Source: Streptomyces chattanoogensis (GTDB taxonomy: Bacteria; Actinomycetota; Actinomycetes; Streptomycetales; Streptomycetaceae). Taken from it: a DNA stretch of 64,000 bases. The notes under the pieces were generated by a model that saw nothing but the letters and a program-made list of their open reading frames with translations, was not told where the DNA came from and ran no database searches. The position numbers and the translations under genes were made by a program. The stretch spans positions 50,785 to 114,784 of the forward strand of contig NZ_LGKG01000136.1 of NCBI RefSeq assembly GCF_001294335.1. Direction: 5' to 3'. Each line of letters starts with the position of its first letter. The stretch's first letter is position 1. Shown here piece by piece: positions 59,066-64,000 of this stretch.

Positions 59066-59950
59066 TCAGACCCGGTCGGCCGCAATCAGGAGGTACTGGA
59101 AGGAGCCGTCCTTGTACGAGTTGATGAACGCCTCTTCGATGCCGGTGACCAGGGAGGACGTGGCCCGCAGCTCCCAGTAGGGCAGGGTCGCCGCCGTCAG
59201 GTCGACGACGGCCTGCGGTACGAGGCGGTTGTCGGCCATGGCGCGCAGGTACTCGCGGCGGGAATGGATGTTGCACTCGAAGTGCGCGTTGATCTGGGAG
59301 ACCCACTTCGAGGGCTGGCCGTAACGCGGGTTCCAGCAGCCGGTGATGGTCACATAGCGGCCGCCGACCCCGAGGACGCGGGAGTGCTCGGCGAAGAGGT
59401 CGTGCAGGTCGACGTACATACTCGACTCGTTGTTCCACGAGGCCGCGGCCTGCCCCGTGTCGAACGGCGTGTCGAGCATGTTGCACACGCGGGCGTGGAC
59501 GTGGTCCTCGATGCCGAGTTCATGGGCGCGCCGGTTTGCGAAGTCGGCCTGCTTGGCCGACAGGGTGACGCCCTCGACGTTGCATCCGAATCGCTGGTGG
59601 GCCATGACCATCGAACCGCCCCGGCCGCAGCCGGCGTCCACGAGGGTGTCGTGACGCCCGATGGATCCGAGGTGGTCCAGGAGGACTTCGGCCTGCGCCG
59701 ACTCCAAGCGGTGGAGTTCGGCGATCAGCCGCTTCTCGTATTCGCTGTCACGGTCGTCCCCGAGGGCGGCGTGGTCGACGTCCCCGATGCCGTAGTGGTG
59801 GTGGTAGAGCCCGTCGACATCGCCGAGACGCAGGTTCACGGGCCTGCCCTCCTGGTCCCAGTAACGGGCGATGTCACCTTGGTAGGGCGACGCCGGGGCG
59901 GGGACGAACGCGGAGGTGCCGTTGACGGTGGCGAAATCGGTGCTGGTCAC
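59066..59950 (-). CDS. Geranyl diphosphate 2-C-methyltransferase
   Basis: The 294-residue SAM-dependent enzyme methylates C2 of geranyl diphosphate, the first step to 2-methylisoborneol. Seen are SPYQGDIARYWDQEGRPVNL, GDVDGLYHHHYGIGDVDHAA, the SAM loop LVDAGCGRGGSM, GVTLSAKQADFANRRAHELG, and SWNNESSMYVDL; these match the streptomycete GPP methyltransferase closely. GTG 59950 is preferred, with GGAG six bases before it. ATG 59962 would add four residues and has only AAGG abutting it. It starts 15 bases after the terpene cyclase stop, in one operon. Confidence 0.93.
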   Translation of the reverse strand: MTSTDFATVNGTSAFVPAPASPYQGDIARYWDQEGRPVNLRLGDVDGLYHHHYGIGDVDHAALGDDRDSEYEKRLIAELHRLESAQAEVLLDHLGSIGRHDTLVDAGCGRGGSMVMAHQRFGCNVEGVTLSAKQADFANRRAHELGIEDHVHARVCNMLDTPFDTGQAAASWNNESSMYVDLHDLFAEHSRVLGVGGRYVTITGCWNPRYGQPSKWVSQINAHFECNIHSRREYLRAMADNRLVPQAVVDLTAATLPYWELRATSSLVTGIEEAFINSYKDGSFQYLLIAADRV

Positions 59951-59964
59951 AGATAGCTCCATCC

Positions 59965-61302
59965 TTACCAGAAATCGGGCAGGCTGTATCGATAGGTGTT
60001 GGTCTGGTGCCAGTAGTGGTTGCCGTCGACCCACACGGCGACGCCGCGCAGGAAGCGCAGCAGACGCGGGTCGGGGTGGGAGGCGGCCGCCTCGGCGGTG
60101 GCTGCCTCGAACTCGTGCATGAGGTCGTTGTGGACCTCGACCGCCTTCAGGTAGGCCTCCTTGTCGGAGAGTCCCTCCCTCTCGGCGATCACCACGGGCA
60201 GGTTCAGGTGTTTGCCGCGGGCGTCGAGTTCCTTGGTGTACGAGTAGAGGTCGTTCATGATGGTGGTGACGTTGCCGGCGAGTGCGATGACGCGCTGCAT
60301 GGCGGGCAGGGCGTGCAGATCCGCCGGGAGTTCGTAGCCGCCGACGGTGTCGGTGAGGGTGGGGCAGGGGCGGAAGTTGTTGAACTGCCGCATGGCCAGG
60401 TACTCCCACACCTCCGGCACGTACTCCATCTCGGCCCAGGCCGCTTCGGCGAGGTAGCCCATGTGCAGTCGGGCCATGTCGTGCCGGAAGCGGTCGGCCT
60501 GGGACGGGGTGGCCAGCTGGAGGAGGTACTCCATGGCGGAGCGGTAGGAGCGCCGCGGGGCGTCCGCGAGAAGCGATTCCGCCCAGGCCGGGGCGTACTC
60601 CTTCGTGGTGTGGACGGCGTCGAGGGCGGAGTGGGCCAGCAGCAGCCTGCCGCCGAGGCCGACGGGTGAGCCGCCGTGGTCCTCGCAGTAGCAGTCGTCG
60701 ACCACGTTCTCGGCAACCATCAGCCGGGTGGCGGCCATCACGTGCTCGACGGTCGGGGCGTCCGGGTGGCAGGCGACCATGTAGCGGCCCACGGAGAAGC
60801 CGTCGAACTGGTCCTCCCACTCCGGCGGATACGCCTCCACCTCGTCCACCGCCCACCGCTTGATGCGGCGGCTGACCTCGGCGACCCGTACGGGGTCGGG
60901 CTCCGGCACCGGGTGGTAGTAGAGGCCCGGGATGGGGTTGCCCTCCACCGCCGTCTCGGGCGCCGGAGACACCGGAGGCTCTTCGCGTCGGACCAGATGC
61001 AGGCTCGCCGTGCCCAGACCACTGGGGCCACGCAGGATCCTTTCCAGGGCAGGGCCCGATGGCGTCTTTGCGGCAGCACCCTCCCCCACATGACGGGCAA
61101 TCAGGTCGCCACCCGGGCCGTCTTCGGGTACCGGCACGTCTGCGGGGACGGCCACTGCGGCAGCGACGGGGACGGAGGGCGGACCGGGCAGGGCGATGCC
61201 GCCGGCTTCGGCGCCGACAGCGTGGTGGTGGGCGCGGGCCCGGGCCGCAGCGGCGGCGGCAGCCAGGCTCGACTGCAGAGGGGAAAACCCAGGATCGGGC
61301 AT
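59965..61302 (-). CDS. 2-methylisoborneol synthase
   Basis: The 445-residue class-I terpene cyclase turns 2-methyl-GPP into the earthy odorant 2-methylisoborneol. The first 110 residues are Ala/Pro-rich and probably disordered, with a conserved ALERILRGPSGLGTASLHL stretch; in related species this extension directs loading into an EshA-type shell. The catalytic domain starts GLYYHPVPEPDP and has the acidic DDCYCEDHGG metal motif and the second Mg motif NDLYSYTKE, ending HYWHQTNTYRYSLPDFW. ATG 61302 has AAGGAG six bases upstream. All motifs are intact although the shell gene next to it is degraded. Confidence 0.93.
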   Translation of the reverse strand: MPDPGFSPLQSSLAAAAAAARARAHHHAVGAEAGGIALPGPPSVPVAAAVAVPADVPVPEDGPGGDLIARHVGEGAAAKTPSGPALERILRGPSGLGTASLHLVRREEPPVSPAPETAVEGNPIPGLYYHPVPEPDPVRVAEVSRRIKRWAVDEVEAYPPEWEDQFDGFSVGRYMVACHPDAPTVEHVMAATRLMVAENVVDDCYCEDHGGSPVGLGGRLLLAHSALDAVHTTKEYAPAWAESLLADAPRRSYRSAMEYLLQLATPSQADRFRHDMARLHMGYLAEAAWAEMEYVPEVWEYLAMRQFNNFRPCPTLTDTVGGYELPADLHALPAMQRVIALAGNVTTIMNDLYSYTKELDARGKHLNLPVVIAEREGLSDKEAYLKAVEVHNDLMHEFEAATAEAAASHPDPRLLRFLRGVAVWVDGNHYWHQTNTYRYSLPDFW

Positions 61303-61483
61303 CCGTAGCTCCTTGGTGAGATGGGTTGGCTGTCCCGGAACCCCGGCGTGCTCGCCCGGGATCCGGGGAGGTCCATGCCGTCGTGGCCGTCGGACGGCTT
61401 CTCTGGTCGCACTGCGGGCGATCCGTACGTGCTTGGGTACGCCGAGCGCGTCGGGCACCAGGTTGGCGGTACATGGTGACCGG

Positions 61484-61917
61484 CTACGAGACGATCGCCT
61501 GCTCGCTGAGGTCCATGAAGCGCACCGGCAGACCCGGCTCCTGCCCCTCCGGCAGGCCGGTCCGGCGCGGACCTGACTCCCCGTTGTTGATCAGCTCGCA
61601 CTCCTGGCGCTCACGGAGCGCCTCGATGGCGAGCCTGAGCCGTTCCTCGGAACGGCAGCTCGACTTCCCCGGTGTGACCGGCAGACATCGCGATGCCTGC
61701 CGCGCGGGGCGGCTGACTGCCATAACGGTTCTGCCGACGGAAGGAAAGCGGGGCGAGCTGCCGAAGGCGGCCCCGGAGGCCGGGCGCCGCGCCGCGGGGC
61801 CAGTCCACCGAGCGGAGCGGACTTGGCCGTGGCGGCGAGGTGGCGCACGGCCGCGGTGCTCAGGTAGAACTGCCGGGGTGACTCCAGCTGGGCTTCCGGG
61901 CTGGTCTCAACGGTCAT
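61484..61917 (-). pseudogene. Degraded EshA-like family 2B encapsulin (cyclic-nucleotide-binding shell) gene
   Basis: Three collinear fragments on the minus strand match EshA-type shell proteins. (i) From ATG 61917, preceded by AAGGAGG: STAAVRHLAATAKSAP, the N-terminal arm. (ii) GHTGEVELP. (iii) In a third frame, LRLAIEALRERQECELINN and then GLPVRFMDLSEQAIVS, ending TAG 61484-61486. The intact family is about 470 residues; here about 145 codons remain. The cNMP-binding domain and most of the shell fold are deleted, with frame changes between blocks. It sits exactly where the shell gene lies in other streptomycete 2-methylisoborneol operons. Confidence 0.75.
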
Positions 61918-62602
61918 CGGGCGAGCCCTCCTTCGCGAGGTGGCGATCGGCGTACGCGTGCGGCAGCCAAGAAATGAGGAACAAAGGGCGCACATCTGGA
62001 AATCCCTCCAGATCCCGGAGAACAGTAAAGGGCCTGTCAGCCCGGCTCGCCGCATGAGGCCGATGGAGTTACTTCGATGCAGTGATCTCTCTCCGCACCG
62101 TGTTTGTCCGGACGGCCGACGGCATTCGGACGATCTGTTCGTGAACACGTTTGGCGCGCGGCACGGCCGCCCGCCCCGCTTCATCTCCGGTAATTACAGC
62201 CCGACTTGATGTGCCATTGGGCCACGCGCCATCGGGCACGCGCCATTGGGCACGCATCGAACGCCAGGAGGGCAACGCGCAGGTCACGGCAAGGGAAGAC
62301 CTTCGCCGATTCCAAGGCCGGCGCCGCCCTCGGCTCTCGGACAGACGGGGGGCAATCCCGGCTGGCCGAGGAACGACAAGCGCACCTGGCGGTTCGGGTT
62401 GTCCACGTTCGTATCCGCGAAACTCCCCGATCGCACGCCCGGCCATCGGTGCGGGACTCAGCATGGAACCGGCACGCCGTGGCCTTCCCGTCACCGACCC
62501 GACAACCTCACATGGGGGATGAAGCGCCGATGTCGGACCCGGGCGCTACGGTCTTGACCGGGAAGTCCCGCTTCCGGCTCCAGCCCTCTTGGCATCGATC
62601 AC
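61918..62602. other. 685-base region between the encapsulin remnant and the SCO2400-type gene
   Basis: No gene is supported here. It contains an inverted repeat ATCTGGA-N6-TCCAGAT (61994-62013), possibly an operator for the 2-methylisoborneol operon, and a short tandem repeat (62213-62255). Local composition is somewhat less GC-rich near 61960-62060, as for a promoter region. Confidence 0.4.
62213..62255. repeat. Three tandem copies of a 14-15 bp unit
   Basis: GCCATTGGGCCACGC (62213-62227), GCCATCGGGCACGC (62228-62241) and GCCATTGGGCACGC (62242-62255) follow each other directly. They are non-coding as far as I can see. Confidence 0.75.
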
Positions 62603-63472
62603 CTAGGAGCACCAGAAGAGGAAGCAGGTCCGCGACCGTGTGGGGCGTGGTGCGGGCGTCGGGGTCGCCCCCGCGTTCGTGGGTGCCGGCGTTGGCCGGG
62701 GCGGCTCCTTGGCAGTGGGCCGGGTGGCGACAGGCGGTGCCGTGGTCTCGGATGCGGGAACCGCAGAGCGGGAGACGGCGGCATCCGATGCCGATGCCGA
62801 CGGCTTCGCGGCGTGCGACGGACGAGCCGGCTCTCCCGCGGCCCGGCCTGGTGCGGGCTGCGCGGTGGCGGACGCGTCGGCGGGCGTGGGCGACGCCTGC
62901 GACTCCGTTTGCCTTTCGTGTGTCGGACCAGCGGGCAGCAGTTCCCCCGACAGGCCTGTCGCGACGACGCCGACCAGTACGACCCCACCCGCGATGCCGA
63001 GGGCCAGCTTGGTCTTGCCGCCCTTGCGGCGTCGTGCCCGGCGCGGGCCCCTGCCGCGGCGGCGCGTCGCCGACGTCCGGTGGGAGGCGTACGCCTCGCT
63101 GCCGTCACCGGGACCGTCAGCCGCAGCCGCGTCAAAGCCGGTGGCCGTGCCGGGGTCGAAGTCTCCATCGGCCAGGCCGGGTCCGTTGGGCTCGCCGCCC
63201 GGTTCGGGAAGGGGCCCTGTCTCGTACGACTGCTGGGGCTCATACGCCTGCGTCTGCTCGTACGGATGCGGGGCCTCGGGGCCCCCGTCGTACCCATGCG
63301 TTCCCGTGTGCTCGTAGACCGGCGGCTCGGACATCAGCGGGACGCCGCTCCGGTAGAGGGGGTGTGGCCGTGCCGGGGGATACCCGGTGGCTACGCCACC
63401 GTGGGGATGCCCACACGTCGGGCACACCTCCGCCCCAACGAGATAGCTCCCGCATCCCACGCAGTAGTCCAT
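62603..63472 (-). CDS. SCO2400-family zinc-ribbon membrane protein
   Basis: The 289-residue protein begins with a zinc ribbon (MDYCVGCGSYLVG, VCPTCGH). A long low-complexity region rich in Pro, Gly, Tyr and Glu follows, then a basic patch (RRRGRGPRRARRRKGGK), one membrane helix (LALGIAGGVVLVGVVATGLS) and an external Thr/Pro/Ala/Ser-rich stalk ending RTCFLFWCS. This is the SCO2400-like arrangement in Streptomyces: zinc ribbon inside, stalk outside. Function unknown. ATG 63472 gives the exact family start; GGAGG lies 14 bases upstream, somewhat far. Confidence 0.75.
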   Translation of the reverse strand: MDYCVGCGSYLVGAEVCPTCGHPHGGVATGYPPARPHPLYRSGVPLMSEPPVYEHTGTHGYDGGPEAPHPYEQTQAYEPQQSYETGPLPEPGGEPNGPGLADGDFDPGTATGFDAAAADGPGDGSEAYASHRTSATRRRGRGPRRARRRKGGKTKLALGIAGGVVLVGVVATGLSGELLPAGPTHERQTESQASPTPADASATAQPAPGRAAGEPARPSHAAKPSASASDAAVSRSAVPASETTAPPVATRPTAKEPPRPTPAPTNAGATPTPAPRPTRSRTCFLFWCS

Positions 63473-63833
63473 GCGGTTGTCCGTTTCCTCCGGTCGGCGC
63501 TCTCGTGCCCCAGATGGCGGCACCCTACTGGCGCGGCGATGTCCGGCCCACCCCGCCCCCTCGCCAGGCCCGAGCTGTACCGATGCGCCCCTGGTACGGC
63601 ACTACGCCCTGCCACCCCCCGGCTTGCCCGGTTGGTCAACAGGGAACGCGTCCCTTCATGACCACGGACCCGGCACAGCGAGAGGAATACGCCCACACAG
63701 GAGGCGACCCAACGCTTCACCTGGTAGCGCCACCCCGTATGAGGGCCCCGCGGTTGTCGTGGCGCGGCCGGGGGGCCTGCGCTGTGCGACGGGCTACCTC
63801 AGGCAGGGCGGCCCTGCCGTACAGGCCACCTGG
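63473..63833. other. Intergenic region
   Basis: These 361 bases carry no supported gene. Apart from the hairpin at 63802-63818, nothing recognisable is seen. Confidence 0.35.
63802..63818. terminator. Short palindromic terminator-like element
   Basis: GGCAGGGC and GCCCTGCC flank a single G; as RNA it would fold as a 7-bp stem with a CGG loop. It lies 16 bases beyond the stop of the partial minus-strand frame. Confidence 0.5.
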
Positions 63834-64000
63834 TCAGCGGCCCGCATCCGGAACCTCACGCGGGACGGACGCAGCCTGGTCTCCGGACCGAAAGACCCAG
63901 TCGGCGGTGGTGGCCAGGGTACGCACGACGGTCGCGCCGGCGAACACGACCGAGGAGACCGGCCGTCCCATCCATCGCGTCAGATCGCCTCGCAGGTCGG
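63834..64000 (-). CDS. Possible C-terminal end of an unidentified protein (continues outside window)
   Basis: A stop-free minus-strand frame enters from the right edge and ends at TGA 63834-63836. The visible residues include DLTRWMGRPVSSVVFAGATV, RTLATTADWVFRSG and a final PREVPDAGR. Codon bias is gene-like and a terminator-like hairpin follows. DLTRWMGRP is faintly reminiscent of the C-termini of some NAD(P)-binding proteins, but I cannot name the family. Confidence 0.35.
   Translation of the reverse strand, partial: DLRGDLTRWMGRPVSSVVFAGATVVRTLATTADWVFRSGDQAASVPREVPDAGR

Noticed and set aside
61591..62184. Small minus-strand ORF as a real gene
   Set aside because: Only the segment after the ATG at 61917 has homology (EshA arm); the remainder is Arg/Ser/Pro-rich noise after a frame change.
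1..64000. Mobile element, prophage or integrative element
   Set aside because: No transposase, integrase, phage structural gene, tRNA-flanked att repeat or abrupt composition change was found; the pseudogenes look like local decay.

Overview
The window is high-GC actinobacterial chromosome, almost certainly Streptomyces. Support comes from third-position G/C-rich codons, frequent GTG starts, several probably leaderless starts, a 2-methylisoborneol locus with an EshA-type remnant, and many Streptomyces-style protein families. No transposase, integrase, tRNA, rRNA or CRISPR array was seen.

Layout. 1-9237 is mixed housekeeping: the 3' end of ung, a DUF2510/scramblase protein, an N-acetylglucosamine-kinase-type ATPase, a CbiX-like gene frameshifted at a C8 run, a beta-propeller lactonase, a FUSC membrane protein, a VOC protein and a divergent TetR/SDR pair. 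9424-17553 is the most interesting block. It holds a complete dTDP-L-rhamnose set (rfbC, rfbD, rfbB, rfbA), a cyclodipeptide synthase with all catalytic residues, a translationally coupled cytochrome P450, a GT1 glycosyltransferase and a membrane acyltransferase. Together these read as a small cluster for a P450-modified, deoxysugar-decorated, possibly acylated 2,5-diketopiperazine. I know of no described CDPS product of that kind.

18400-30796 carries a DUF5685 protein with an extreme Cys-rich tail, an Lrp regulator, a secreted M4 protease, a DMT transporter, an SDR, an orphan sugar-binding lipoprotein, a 1363-residue uncharacterised protein, a fragment of Ku and a DUF2795 protein. 30997-35646 is a stand-alone respiratory module (ctaD, ctaF, qcrB) with two small accessory genes. 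36013-38163 is a GAF/PAS/SpoIIE phosphatase preceded by an 11-codon leader ORF.

38208-44036 is a molybdenum hydroxylase operon (2Fe-2S, FAD, Moco subunits and XdhC) divergent from a TetR gene; two matching palindromes lie between them. 44221-54409 holds PolX, a baeRF2 protein, a NACHT-LRR STAND protein, a P-loop-like protein with Arg in place of the Walker A Lys, and a membrane-anchored binding-protein-like gene, all on the + strand. 54492-56182 is the scar of a deleted sigma factor/ABC-transporter operon: a truncated sigma gene fused to a permease pseudogene, then a frameshifted second membrane gene. 56228-58903 is a CocE hydrolase divergent from its likely TetR regulator. 59066-61917 is the 2-methylisoborneol locus: intact GPP C-methyltransferase and terpene cyclase, with the adjacent family 2B encapsulin (EshA-like) gene reduced to fragments. 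An SCO2400-type membrane protein and a partial reading frame close the window.
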